DNA of 64,000 nucleotides from Blastomussa wellsi (taxonomy: Eukaryota > Cnidaria > Anthozoa > Scleractinia > Plerogyridae), in the NCBI GenBank assembly GCA_947652115.1, contig OX393563.1, positions 24,790,838-24,854,837 on the forward strand, written 5' to 3'. Position 1 is the stretch's first letter, and every line of letters starts with the position of its first letter. The position numbers and the translations under genes are program-made. The notes under the pieces are model-generated. The model did no database searches and was not told the origin of the DNA. It saw nothing but the letters and a program-made list of their open reading frames with translations. Shown here in pieces: positions 44,191-56,700 of the stretch.

Positions 44191-47100
44191 TAGCTTGTTC
44201 AGCCAAGCATAACTTTGTTTTTTTCAAACAATTCAAGGTTTTAAAGAGCCCCCAAAAAACTTCTAACTGCAGGCACAAGTCGTGTTATGTTCTGATTTGA
44301 TTTGTTTATAAAATAGTTAGTGTTAGGAGCCCCCTTACAGCAAATACAGAAATCTTTCTTGTTTCAAGAGAACATCGCAATTAAAAGAATTGTAAATTCC
44401 AATTTCCAGATAGAACATGTACGATCCATTAACAATTCTAACCTCAATATATGATTTTCTCTTGTACTATTTCAACACCTTGTTTGCATGCAAATTGTGA
44501 GAATTTGGTGTTGCATCAAAATAGTAGCAGGACAACAAGTGAGCTGTTTTTCTTTTCGTTAGCTTCTACTCGAAACATAATTTGGATTTAAACTGGTGTA
44601 CTCCCATATGAAACTGGCTATGACCCTCACCAACCGTCCCCCAACCCCCTCCCCTTTCGCCGGCCACACCCCTAAGGGGGGATCTCAAATTTCATAATCT
44701 TATTCAAAAGCACAACTATTAAAATTTTCCAATTCTAAACATTTTTTTTCTTCGCTACATTCAAATTCGTAATAATTATGTGGGAGCAATTTGTGCACGA
44801 TAACAAACACAAGAGAATGATTTTGTCAGAATTGACCCGTAAACACGTCAGAAAAAACCTGTAACAGTGTCACGTAAGTTTTAATTTTCACAACGCCGTG
44901 TCATTAAGCAGTGATGCTTACGCCACTATCGTAAGTTCTATAAGGGAATTAAAATTTTAGAAGGGAAATCTAAGATAAAAAGAAACTGCACTCACCAATT
45001 GCCAACATTAAGAGGAGTTCTTTACCAAGCTTTTGTATGTCGTTGCATCGTCAGTGAGATCGTCGAGAGTCTGTTAAAGAAAACAACCCAATAAATAACT
45101 AATTTCTAATTTTCACAAATGTGAAATGCAAATTAAAGTAATATGCCCCTGACAGTAAATCAGATGAAGAATGTGATTCATTGGACACAGGATCAAATCT
45201 TTTTGAGGAAATAAGAACTGTACAAATCATGTTCTAACGTAAGACCTAATTTACTTACTGGCTGGCGTATTAGCAAGCGATGGCGGATCAACGAAGGGTA
45301 ATCGAGTTACAGTTCTATTCGCGTGAAGCACAGAGTTATTTTGGAGAACAGCAACATCTTTCCTATTTGGAAAATAATTGACCCGCTCATCCGACGAACA
45401 CCCTGCCTCCCACGACAAGTTCTTTCAAGGTTCTTTTTTGTCTTGTTCGTTCTTCGTCACTGGTGAGTTTCACAGGTTTGTAAAATTAGAATCTCTGATC
45501 ATCTTGGAGACAAATTTATTTTTAAACAACTTTGCTCTAATTTCACATTGTTTGTGTTCTTAAATTAAGAGATCTGAATGCTGGTAGCTAATTTTCACAT
45601 AGCAACGTCCATAAAAAACCGTTGTTTACAATCAAAAGAGTGCTTACAAACTAGACACAATGCAACACATTTCAATATTATACTTTGCAGGAGTCCTTGA
45701 AAATCGTTCCAAGTCGGAGAATTTAATATTTAATATATTAACTGGTGGATTCCCATTTTCAAGAAAGATATGACTCAAAACACTGTTTTTAGAGGTTTGC
45801 CTCCTCGGTAATTTACTTATAGACAGAATAAACTTAACTGCATGCCTCTGGAGTCACTCATTATTACGTTATCGTGCCTGTAATAATGCCCCTTTTTAAC
45901 TTTGGGGTTTGGTTGATCATTAACAAGTGCCCCACGTGACCTGAAAGAACCCATTTTTGAAGTCAGGCCGTGGATTCCTTTACCTTGATAGCAAATCTGA
46001 CTCAAACAGTTGTTTAACAAAAAAAAATGATTTTTATGTATAAGACCACCAAGGGAGACTCGAGCTGGGAGACCTCTAGTGCCGGGGAAACGATCATCAT
46101 TCAAACAGGCGAGAGCCTTCCTAAAGATCAAGATGCTGCTAAAATTGAATGAAAAATGTATACTCACTTATTGATGTGAAGCCAAGGAGATCTTTTCCAA
46201 TCCTGTTATCGCTTGATTCATCTTTCTTAAAATTCCCAGAAACTATTGGAAAAAAGAAAATAAATTTCTGCATCTTGGACAAATCGGATACATTGAAAAG
46301 GGCTATTAGTTGGACAAAGCTGGGGTTTTTGAGAAGACTTGTTAGGGCTTGCACTACAGGATTTGTAATTATGCACAAAATTCCATAAATTAATATTCAA
46401 TGTTAATTTGAGTATTGTGCACTCGCTTTCTTTCAAGTTTGCAAATAAATACACTACCAAACATCAAGTTCCTAGCTTTACGAAGAGCAATGTTAACCAC
46501 CAAACGAACATTAATTAACACTGTAATTAAGTCTCAGGCAAATAACGAAGAAAGGAATAATCCACATGACAGGAAATATTAAACTGACCGTTGTGGAACC
46601 TTGTGGTTCGGCGAATTTGAACTAAAGACTCTTAATCTCCTCAACTTACCTCAAGCTTGCATTTCCAGACAAAGTGAAAACCATAATGCATGTTCGTCCG
46701 TAACATACACGCTCTCTGAAACATTATAGCTTTGCGTCCAACAAGAAACACTTCCTCGATCTATTACTTCGACGACTCTTGCAGCAAAACGTGGTTTGAA
46801 AAAGTTTCACACCTGGAGAAACTTGTGAATAAATTAATTTTGAATAATTCTTGAACAGCTTTTGCTATTAGTCAAATGTAAACTGTGGAAACAGCGCGCG
46901 AACTTATTTGAGTTCAAAATAGTTTGAGAATCTTGCTTTTTGTAATCTTTCTCGAAAATCATTAGCATCAAACTAGATTATTTTGGTGGCTTTGTGGGGC
47001 AGTTTGCAAGTGAAAAACTAGGCCTTGTTTTTTCGCATACAAAATTTGCTGAGACATGTAAAAGAAGAACTACTGATAAAATACCAAGGCCAGACCCTAC

Positions 47101-47390
47101 AACTTTTGGTAGACGAACAATAATGATCTCAAATCTTTCTGTGGTTGGGAGCAAAAAACAAGCGAGCAAAGAAAGCGTCTCCACCTCCGCAAAAAAGAAC
47201 TGATAAACCTTGAAATGTTTGTAAATACCTCTTATTAACCAAGGGGGGTCTATTATATGGGGTCGTACATTTCGCAAACTGCTTTCGTTTTCTCCCAAAG
47301 ACCGAAACCGCGTTAATAGAACAACACTTATCGTCATAACTGATCATATCTTTCAACAGTATTTAACAAATTCCATACGATGCGTTAGAT
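44191..47390. other. AT-rich region without a supported protein gene
   Basis: Apart from the doubtful spliced minus-strand transcript, I see no gene, no array and no hairpin of note here. The ORFs of up to 119 residues near 47000-47340 show no family features. Confidence 0.4.
44990..46790 (-). ncRNA. Possible spliced minus-strand transcript
   Basis: Splice-like borders occur at 46655 (GCTTGAG|GTAAGT), at about 46170-46240 (CCAATAG acceptor, TCAATAA|GTGAGT donor) and at about 44997-45077 (TTTAACAG acceptor, GCAATTG|GTGAGT donor). Joining gives only a peptide of about 50 residues beginning MFQRACMLRTN. It could be a non-coding RNA or chance sites. Confidence 0.25.
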
Positions 47391-47395
47391 CAATG

Positions 47396-47905
47396 TAGTT
47401 GGTTTAGGCAGTGTAGTTAGTGTAGTCCGATGTATTCACTGTAGGAAGTTTAGTCGATTAGGGGGCTTTCATTTATTAGTGCATGGGGGTGGTTGGCAAG
47501 ATTGTGGGGAGGGGTTATGTCATATTGAGAAGCGTAATGGGGGGGGGGGGGTTACTAAAAAATATGGACAGCCTTATGGGGGGTGTTGTATGCAACTTCA
47601 GAAATTATGTTTTATAACATGGTGAGGCATGGGTTGTTGGAATACTTATAGTCAGCGTAGTCCGTGTAGCCAGTGTAGTCGGTGTAAGTCAGTGTAGTCA
47701 GTGTAGTCAGTGTAGTCAGTGTAGTCGGTGTAGTCAGTGTAGTCAGTGTAGTCGGTGTATGTCAGTGTAGTCCGTGTAGTCCGTGTAGTCATTGTAGTCA
47801 GTGTAGTCAGTGTAGTCCGTGTAGTCAGTGTAGAGAGTGTATTCAGTGTAGTCAGTGTAGAGAGTGTATTCGGTGTAGTCTGTGTAGTCAGTGTAAATGT
47901 TATTT
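47396..47905 (+). repeat. GTAGTCNGT minisatellite, array 1
   Basis: 9-bp units GTAGTCAGT, GTAGTCGGT and GTAGTCCGT, dense from 47650 to 47905 with scattered units from 47396. A poly-G run lies at 47539-47549. Confidence 0.9.
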
Positions 47906-48602
47906 CCGACGGCTGAGCACGCGAAGTTGGCTGAAATAACTATTTTGTCGGCACGAGATACAACAGGGCCTGGGTTCCAGGCCGGGGAATCATGGGTAGT
48001 GATACAGGGGTATATAAGGCTGGGTATAACACGTGGTAGTTATCTAGGCCTCAGAACCAACCGCGTTCTGCGCTTCGTTAATGTTTGTTTGTTTAGTTCT
48101 TTTTCAGATGTTATTCCTTGGTTAGATAGGCGTTTTCACTTTCTGAATACCTTGGAGGATGGGCTTCTAACCTGTTAGAGCTTGAGCCATGGTTCCTACC
48201 CAGATTTCCTGTACATTTTTTCCCCACAGGGGTTTTTTCTAGCAGGTTTTTTCTGGCCTCCGTCTGATCGCATTTGTTTTGTAAGCGGTCGCTCAGCTCT
48301 GGTAGTTTTCGAATTTTCATCCGTCTCCGCTAATCTATGTCTAGGCCATTCTATTTGTTATGTATTTCCGTGTGAAGTTTCTTGCCTTGTATTTTTCGCC
48401 TGTCTGGCTCCTGATTTAAATCAGAGTATGACGTAATTGTAGGCCGAGTTGGATACTATCAAATATTTTGCGTTGGATGAAAATAGTGCCATGTTCCGCG
48501 TCTCTGTTCTGGTATCTCAGCCAGTCCAGACTATCTATAAACTAGATTGTTTTGACTTAGCGATACTACTAGTATCTACTGAGTTTAATGTAATATGAAT
48601 GT
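47906..48602 (+). other. Segment between minisatellites with a TATA-like box
   Basis: Contains GGGGTATATAAGGCTGGG near 48007, followed by pyrimidine-rich sequence. This arrangement would suit a promoter or a solo LTR, but no matching second LTR, primer-binding site or ORF is visible. No gene is called. Confidence 0.3.
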
Positions 48603-48885
48603 GTAGTTCCCCAGCCTAACTGGCAAACAGCCAGCGAGCTTACATGAGGACATATATAGGTCTAACATGAGATGTGTAATGACAGAGTGGTAGTTCCCTA
48701 GCCTAACTGGCAGCCTAACTGGCAAACAGCCTGCGAGCTTACATGGGGACATATATAGGTCTAACATGAGATGTGTAATGACAGTTGTAGTTCCCCAGCC
48801 TAACTGACAAGAAGCCTGCGAGCTTACATGGGGACATATATTAGTCTAACATGAGATGTGTAATGACAGTTGTAGTTACCCAGCA
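48603..48885 (+). repeat. 85-97 bp tandem repeat, about 3.5 copies
   Basis: Units begin GTAGTTCCCCAGCCTAACTG at 48603, 48690, 48787 and about 48872. Each contains GCGAGCTTACATG and TCTAACATGAGATGTGTAAT. The unit at 48690 has an internal duplication of GCCTAACTGGCA. Confidence 0.85.
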
Positions 48886-48904
48886 TTACTGTGGAGTGGA
48901 GACA

Positions 48905-49405
48905 AAATCTAGTGTAGTCAGTGTAGTCGGTGTAGTCAGTGTAGTCGGTGTAGTCAGTGTAGTCGGTGTAGTCAGTGTAGTCAGTGTAGTCGGTGTAGTC
49001 AGTGTAGTCGGTGTAGTCAGTGTAGTCGGTGTAGTCAGTGTAGTCAGTGTAGTCAGTGTAGTCAGTGTAGTCGGTGTAGTCAGTGTAGTCAGTGTAGTCG
49101 GTGTAGTCAGTATAGTCAGTGTAGTCCGTGTAGTCCGTGTAGTCCGTGTAGTCAGTGTAGTCCGTGTAGTCCAGGTAGTCAGTGTAGTCAGTGTAATCAG
49201 TGTAGTCGGTGTAGTCAGTGTAGTCCGTGTAGTCAGTGTAGTCCGTGTAATCAATGTAGTCAGTGTAGTCTGTGTAGAGAGTGTATTCGGTGTAGTCTGC
49301 GTAGTCAGTGTAACTAGTGTAGTAAGCGTAGTCAGCGTAGTCAGTGTAGTCGGTGTAGTCGGTGTAGTCACTGTAGCGAGTGTAGCCAGTGTAGTCAGTG
49401 TTCTC
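48905..49405 (+). repeat. GTAGTCNGT minisatellite, array 2
   Basis: About 55 units of the same 9-bp family as 47396-47905. Both strands stay open across it (VVSVVGVV on plus, TTLTTPTTL on minus), so the long ORFs overlapping it are artefacts of a 9-bp period. Confidence 0.93.
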
Positions 49406-52077
49406 ACATCACCGTGTTGACGATAAACAATACAGGGCGAACCAGCTATCCACGGTTGCAACCCTTCTTTCTGAGTTCTGGTCGTGTTGGGAACTCGCTT
49501 TTCTTGAGATTCCAACCTTTCTACGCTGAACTCAGCAAAACTGTCAAAGATTCGCTGCAACAAGACTGTTTCAGAGAAAGCAAAGATTTTGTGTTGTAAA
49601 AGTTGGCGTGGTCTTGTTTCACTCTCTTCATTCATCTCTTGATGAGCCGTTTCCAAGACTACGAAAGAGCAGAGCGCGAAGGGCTGCAAGTTTCTTGCCA
49701 CTTGTACTTCTCATTTGCTGGCAGTTCTCGAATTGTCCATATCAGGCACATCTGACTCACATGACTTTGATTCAGAAGCTACATCTAATGCAATGATAAA
49801 GTTTCAATAGGTCATGGATGTCTAAAACCTGTTACAGAATAAAGTTGATTTCATGTTTCAATCCACAAGAAGCTATTATGACTGTTTGCAACAACTATGA
49901 CTAAGCTGCAGAAATTCTCGGGGGCTCATCGGCTAATGCTCGTGTTTTAAAAGAGGACATACGTAAATGACGTAGTCGGATGACGCCATAGCGCGCCATT
50001 GTGCAAAACCCTGTTAAACTGTTTAGTCCCTGTTTACAGTTTAGCGCTGTTAGCTCTCGAAAACAAGCGACAAATCGCGTCCAAATGCATATGGGGACTC
50101 CGTCTCTTTAAAGAGATAATCATGATCACCAAATTCGCTTTTAATCCGGATTGAATTTGACTGTAAAGGGTAAAACGCCAAAGTTGCAAAGTTTGACGTG
50201 AAACTCGATTAATGGAATCTGTTCATTTTCAGCCTGTTCTGCCACTTTGATTAAAGCACCACCAGTGGACTTAATTTTGTAGCAATTTATTATTTCCGAA
50301 TGTAATACGGTAGTGTAGCAGCTCTCGTAAGCTTGTAATTCTACTGGTAGCAGTTGCTATTGTTTTAGAGGCTAGGGGCATTGTAGCCTGCTTCGCAGAC
50401 GGACAAAACCGCCGGTATAGTCCGTCTACGCAACGGCTCCCAAAAGCTTGTTCCGTTTCCAAGAATCTGATTGGCTAGTATCATATTGCTTTGTATCGAG
50501 CATTTCGATTGGTCCAATTTTAATTACTTCATGCAGTAGACGTGCAGTCAACTGTGCAGTCACGTAACGAGTTAATTTTCCTTGTTTTTCCCGTGAAAAC
50601 TAAACGACGGAGATCAGTGATGAATGTTTGAAATCGATCAACTTCTACTAGAACGAGAAAACACACTGAAGACATTTCTTGGAGGCCACAACGTATTCGT
50701 GAATTTGACACTGAACAGGATACGGCAAATCTTTTACTTTCCAGTGTCTTTCCACCGGAAGCGCTCGTGGTTCCAGTGATGTCGTTGTGATATCGCTGTT
50801 GGGATCGCTTATGGAAGACTCAAGTCGCTTATCTTTTATGATAATGGAGTCCCAGCAGACATTTAAGTTCTTCTTCTAACTTTTCTATCTGCTCAAGAAG
50901 TCTTCTTCGTTTTTTTCAGTTCGGCAACACAGCTTCTAAAGATGTACTTGCTTATCGATCGGATCGATAACTCCAGACTATTCAATTCGGCAAGCACGTC
51001 GAATTGTTTCCACCCTTTCTCGAGCAATAATCTTTCGTTACTCTTATCTATTAAACGACAGCATCAATTAAAATGAATGTTCGCTCACGAGGCGATAGCC
51101 GAGTGGGTCCACACGACTTTGCTTAGAAACTAACGCTAATTTGTTACCATAACTGCAAAACTTCTCGCGCGCCCACGAATAGGCCAATACTCTTGGTTTA
51201 CCAGAGGACATACACGTACATGACGTTTTCTTTCTGGTCTGGTCTCCAACACCGGAAGTCTATAATTCGCCGACTCTTGGTCAAATCTGATTGGTTTCTG
51301 GCGCAGACCAGAAGGATCGTGGGCTCTGGCGACGAGAATGAAGAAAGACGGGTTACAAAAATGACCAACCTTTTCAAGATTAGATGTTCATGACATTAAA
51401 AAAATACATGCTTAAACGTTGAATATATAAAGCACTGGGATTTCCAAATATTAAAGGAGCTCCGTCATGATATTTTGAGTCAATTTTGCGATGAACCAAA
51501 TTCCCCTTAAAATGATCATGAAGGAAACCTCTAAATAGCTGTTTACGAACGAAAAAAACAACGGGAACAAGGTTGGGGAAGATTGTGACGGTTTACAATT
51601 GACGAATTTGTAAAATTCAGGCTAGATGATTCGAAAAGACGTAGCTATTGTCTGGCTTCTTTGTCTGACTACATTGTTACATGCAAATATGAAAAAGTTC
51701 TCCGTGCAAACAGGTTGTTACATGATCCGCTGGCACCTGTCTACGATTTCATTAATAAGCGACTTGTGATTGGTTGATAATTATCACCAGCTGCTGGTGA
51801 CGTCATCAAGGCACCTAAACAATTCCTTTTAGAACTTCCCTTACTCGAGTGCTTTTCGTTTTCATATTTGTGCCATCGTGGCTGTCATAAACTATCTTTG
51901 AACTACAGGTTGACGAAAGTCTGATACTTATATGGGCGAGAAAACCTTCCCAGATGCCACAACCTTCACAGATGCGACATGGAATCCAGGGACATACGAC
52001 ATTTGAAAGGTGTCCCTTAAAAGCTCGCTAAACAACATTATTCAGTTCTATTTTGGCGACGCAGCAGCCTGTAAACA
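49406..52077. other. Region upstream of the filamin-NHL gene
   Basis: 49410-49700 has an open minus-strand frame (KRVPNTTRTQKEGLQPW) that runs into the minisatellite. It may be a dispersed repeat and is not called as a gene. The repeat core CTCTGGCGACGAGAATG lies near 51325. No RING, B-box or other TRIM exon was found here. Confidence 0.4.
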
Positions 52078-53181
52078 ATGGAAGAACAGAATCAAGAGTT
52101 TCAGGCAGGTTTAGAATCGGAATTCACAGTATACACAAAAACACACCTCGGCGACAACAGCAGCATGCAACACAAAGGTCATATTGATGTGCTCGTGAAA
52201 AATGCTGACGATGAGGTAATCCCTTCGGTTATTTCCAAAAAAGAAGATGGAAAATTTCATTTGAAGTTTACGCCCCCATTGCCGGGCACCTACGTTATAA
52301 ATATCAACGTGAACGGAGAGAAACTTACTAAAAGTCCATTCGTTGTTCAAGTGAAAGAGAGACGGTTTGATGTTGTCGGCGAGTTGGATTTACAAGGAGA
52401 AAAGCTTAAAGGACCCAGTGGAATAGCCGTTAACAGTCAAGGCGAGATCGCAGTCACAGACTTCGATGGTCATTTTGTGGTAATATTTGACAAAGACGGT
52501 CAACGTTCGAAAAAAATTGGTTTCTATGGAGAGAACACTGGCCGGCTGAAATTTCCGGTTGGCGTCATCTACGTCAACGATGACGTCATCCTGGTGGCAG
52601 ACGAGTGGAATCATAGGATACAGCGATTTAATATCCGAACTGGCGAGGTTGTCAAGAGCTTTGGAAGATTCGGTGCGAGCGACGGCGAGTTTGCCAGTCC
52701 TGTTGGCGTCTGCATGAACGAGAACGGACACGTTGTAGTTGCTGAGTTGAACAACAACAGAGTACAAGTTTTGACGCCCAACGGTCAGGCACTATACAAA
52801 GTTGGCGACGGCGGAGAAGAAACCTTTGATCACCCATTAAGCTGCGTAACTCACGAAAACTTGCTTATTGTGTCCGACAGTCGAAATAATTGTATTAAAG
52901 TGTTTGAGATTTCTGGAAAGTTTTTGTTCAAGTTTGGAGAAGAGGGCGATGAAGACGGGCAGTTCAAGGGTCCTTTTGGTTTGTGTGTAGACAAAAGGGC
53001 GGAGAACCTTCTTGTATGCGACCAGGGCAATGGCCGTATTCAGCAGTTCACTTTGGAGGGCCGTTTTACTGGCAAGAGCACTCTTGGCGGACTACAAAAT
53101 CCATGGGGAATAACAACAACTCAAGACGGCCGTATTCTGGTGACTGATTATACGGCAACGAAAATACTCGTTTTAAAATGA
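52078..53181 (+). CDS. Filamin-repeat plus NHL beta-propeller protein (TRIM2/3/71-like C-terminus)
   Basis: An intronless ORF of 367 residues. An in-frame TAA lies six bases before the ATG, so there is no unspliced N-terminal extension. Residues 16-93 form a filamin-type Ig domain (GHIDVLVKNADDEVIP, then GKFHLKFTPPLPGTYVI and KSPFVVQV). Residues of about 97-367 form six NHL blades, with repeated GP.GIAV, G.I.V.D...N.RIQ.F and G.F..P.GVC patterns and the closing NPWGITTTQDGRILVTDY. This is the C-terminal half of TRIM-NHL proteins without the RING, B-box and coiled coil, so ubiquitin ligase activity is not expected. NHL propellers of this family bind RNA or proteins. Likely intracellular, since no signal peptide is visible. 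It is convergent with the minus-strand gene ending at 53755. Confidence 0.88.
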   Translation: MEEQNQEFQAGLESEFTVYTKTHLGDNSSMQHKGHIDVLVKNADDEVIPSVISKKEDGKFHLKFTPPLPGTYVININVNGEKLTKSPFVVQVKERRFDVVGELDLQGEKLKGPSGIAVNSQGEIAVTDFDGHFVVIFDKDGQRSKKIGFYGENTGRLKFPVGVIYVNDDVILVADEWNHRIQRFNIRTGEVVKSFGRFGASDGEFASPVGVCMNENGHVVVAELNNNRVQVLTPNGQALYKVGDGGEETFDHPLSCVTHENLLIVSDSRNNCIKVFEISGKFLFKFGEEGDEDGQFKGPFGLCVDKRAENLLVCDQGNGRIQQFTLEGRFTGKSTLGGLQNPWGITTTQDGRILVTDYTATKILVLK

Positions 53182-53488
53182 ACGCTCTCACCCCGCGATG
53201 TATCTTTTATAAACTCAAAAGGGATATCTCAGACTGGAGGTACATGAAAGGATATGGTCGAGACAGGGAAGGGAAAAGAGAATTCTTTAGCTATTAAAAG
53301 AACCTTATAATTACAAAAAACATCCAGGATAGGCGCGCCTTACGGTTGATTAATCTTTTAGCTTGCTATTTGAAAGGGTTACGCAAGTAAAAAGTTTAGA
53401 AACGGGATGCGAGATTTCTGCTGCCCCCAAATATAATCCCATATAATACTTTGTCGGGTTATACCCTAGTTTGGAGACGAACTTTCAT

Positions 53489-53494
53489 TTTATT
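53489..53494 (-). terminator. Candidate polyadenylation signal of the 53.7-63.1 kb gene
   Basis: Minus-strand AATAAA about 265 nt past the stop codon at 53755. It lies in the short space between two convergent genes. Confidence 0.45.
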
Positions 53495-53754
53495 TACAAG
53501 TAAAGCATCACGACAGAACAACATATTAAAGTGATTACAGTTGATTTACTTTTAGCGCAGTACATTACTTTGATAGCCTACCTTCTATTCGAAGAAAGTA
53601 CGGTATTTACAATTTCCAAGTGATTATACAATAACATAAAGTTGATATCTCACTTATAATGATAATTTACAATTTAATTAAATCAGGCGAATAGTCAGTC
53701 TTGTCCTACTTATCACAAGTAAAAACAGTTTCTTGGCAGAAACAGGTATCGTTT

Positions 53755-56700
53755 TTAGCCAGCTTGTTCACCGTCCCCTCCACCCACAGTAACGCCATAG
53801 TGACCCTTAAGGGCATTTACAAGCTCTCTCTCGCTGTCCTCTAAAAACGCCCCTTTTTGCATTTCACTCCTATTGAATGCCAGGCGCTTGACCGTGTCTG
53901 GAGACGTACCCAGGCTACTCTGAAGTAGCCTAGTCCAGTCAAATGGAAACGAGGAAATTTTGTCCTGGTTAAATGCACCTTCGCCAATCATGGCAAACTG
54001 TCGCAACGGGTTAAACTCTGTGCTTTGCTCGGTTCCAGGAATAGAACGTGACAGTTCAGGGGGAAGGATGTGGCCTGGGACGAGAACCAGGTTCATCAGC
54101 CAGTCCTGGGTAAAAAGCAACAATAACAAAATAAGTAATCTTAAATGTTGAATAAAAATTGAGTTGAGTTGAGTAATTTAATCACAAGTAGTAAATAATA
54201 AACGGGATTTGCAGTGGCATTTCCATAGCAAAAGAAAGGGTCTTTTCATCCAATGTCCCCGATCAAATTAGCCTTTAGAAGTGATGGTTTTTACGGAGGG
54301 AGAAAACCCGGCGAAAAACCTTCCTAACAAGGAAAAGAACTATATGCCGGGTCTGGGAATCGATCTCGGGCCATATTGGCGAGAGGCAGCACTGTGCCAT
54401 CGCTACTATTCGCCACACAAGCAAAGAATGACTAGCAACTTTGTGTAGAGTTAAGACCTATCTTCCCGCTTGCAGTAGCATCTTTTGAGAATGGCAAGGT
54501 TACCGCTCACTGAATGCCGGTTTTCGTAGCGTTAAAGGAGCACTGTCACAGGAGTTTTGCTGTTTTCAGCTTCATTCATTGCCAAAATCATTACCTGGTA
54601 CATTTGTACTCGTGTCAACATGCTCCTGATGGACTAACAGGAAAATGTCAAACAAATTGTGGCTCAGAGAGCAAACAATAATGAATTTCTGGCGTTATTT
54701 TCAAGGAATGGCTCTAGAAATTGAAAACTGGCAAGTTTCAAATTTCAATCCCCTTTCCCTCCTTGCCATCCTAAGTGATAGGCGGCGATAAATGGTTTCA
54801 GTGTAGTGATTCAGGCCAAGGTAACAAAACTACAGCATCTTTTTTGGATTGCCATTGATGCAAGAACATATTTCAGCATTTTAAAATGACGCCAAAATAG
54901 CGTGACAGTGTCCCTTTAAACGACTAGGAGTATTTCTACTCTCCCCTCCTACCCCTGAATGGAATGCCATGTCAGCTCACGCGTGGGTAGAGGGGAACGT
55001 AGAGTTTATTGTCTTATCTATAACAACAGCCTTGCGCTCGACCCTGAATAACCAGAGCCGGAGCCGGAGCCCAGAGTTAACCACCGCGTTTCCCTCGATT
55101 GAGAATTTTGGCCAAGTTTTATCTCTCAAATATAGTCGAGGTTATATATTTGGATGGAATTTCGCATTTTGAACCAGTTAAAAAACGCTAATCTAACGGC
55201 TGGAGTATAATGCAGAAATGAATTTCATCACAACGGAAGTTATTGACTGACACAAATAAGAATGTAGAGGACCACTCGACGCCTTGATAAATTTCGTGCT
55301 AACTTTCTTTCTGGGTCGCCCGAAATAGGGCTACCTGTTCTATACGTGACTCAGAAGGGCAGCCGAAGCATGTTTTCCTTTCGTAAACGGTCGATGAGAT
55401 TTTAGCGACACTTAGAGAAGATAAGAAGAAGACAGGGTGGGCTTTTAAACTGTTACATTTGATACCTTGTTTGCTTGGATGAAGTTATACGCATGCCTCA
55501 GAGAAGCTGCACCTGACGAGGGAAATGAAAACAAAGAGTAATATACAAGCAAGTTTACATGTATAAGCCCTGGTTATATTTCGCTGGACCCCAGTTTCTA
55601 AACATCCAACTAACTTCCCCAAGACTGTTGATATCGATGCTCAAACGGCGACCTGTACAGTCCCCGAAATGATCACCAATTTGACCCTGAAATGATCCCG
55701 ACCCCGAAATGATCCCAAATTTTTTCACGTTGACCCCGAACTGATCCCCGAGTAATTTTGGGAACGGCGTTTAAGCATGGGAGTGAGGAGAGACCTCAAT
55801 TTTTCACACTGGGGAGCAGGGATGGCGCAGTGGTGAGGGCGCTCGCCTCCCACCAATGTGACCCGGGTTCGATTCCCGGACCCGGCGTCATATGTGGGTT
55901 GAGTTTGTTGTTGGTTCTCGTCCTTGCTCCGAGGGTTTTTCTCCGGGTTCTCCGGTTTTCCTCCCTCCACAAAAACCAACACTTCTAAATTCCAATTCGA
56001 TCGGGAATCCGAGGGCCACAGGCTGTAATGCGCAGTTGATCATCTCGTCATGGAATCTGCGCAATATAAATTTGCAATTTATTATTATTATTATTATTGT
56101 AGTAGCTACGCATATTCGATTCTACTACAATGTTGTCTATCTTTTTTAATGACAGTAACCTTTTGTTGTTTTCGCTTTAAGTTACTTTAATTCTCTAGTT
56201 TACTAATCCTCACTCCCATGCGTGAATAAAATGGGGTTCATTTCGGGGTCGGGATCATTTCGAGGGCTGTACAGATCTTCTGATCTCTCTTCAATTTTTA
56301 GCTGTTGGCGTTTTTGGTCTCCTGAGGTTTTCTTTCTTTCTTTCTTTCTTTCTTGTAAGAGAAAGAATGAAGCAATCCTATGGTACTTTTGTAGTGATGC
56401 ACAATTCATGCAATTCTCACCTTTTTCGTCTGAAAGCAATACAGAAGCCATGTGGGTGAACTGAAGATCAGCTACTGACTCGTAGACTGTCTCTACTTGA
56501 TATTCCTCATAAGCTCTGAAAACGAAAATAGCGCGGGAAAAAATAATCGTTTCAAGGAAAACCTTAGGGGGTCGGGTGGCAACAACAGGAACAATGTCCC
56601 CAGCCCCCAAAAAACTAGCAACTGCTACACTAGAGGACCAGTAGAACAAGAGAACAAACAACAGGAACAATGCCCCTAGCCCCCAAAACAATAGCAACTG

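Noticed and set aside
48851..49701. ORFs of 189 and 271 residues over the GTAGTC array
   Set aside because: A 9-bp repeat keeps one peptide period in frame on both strands. The 90 residues outside the array have no family signal.
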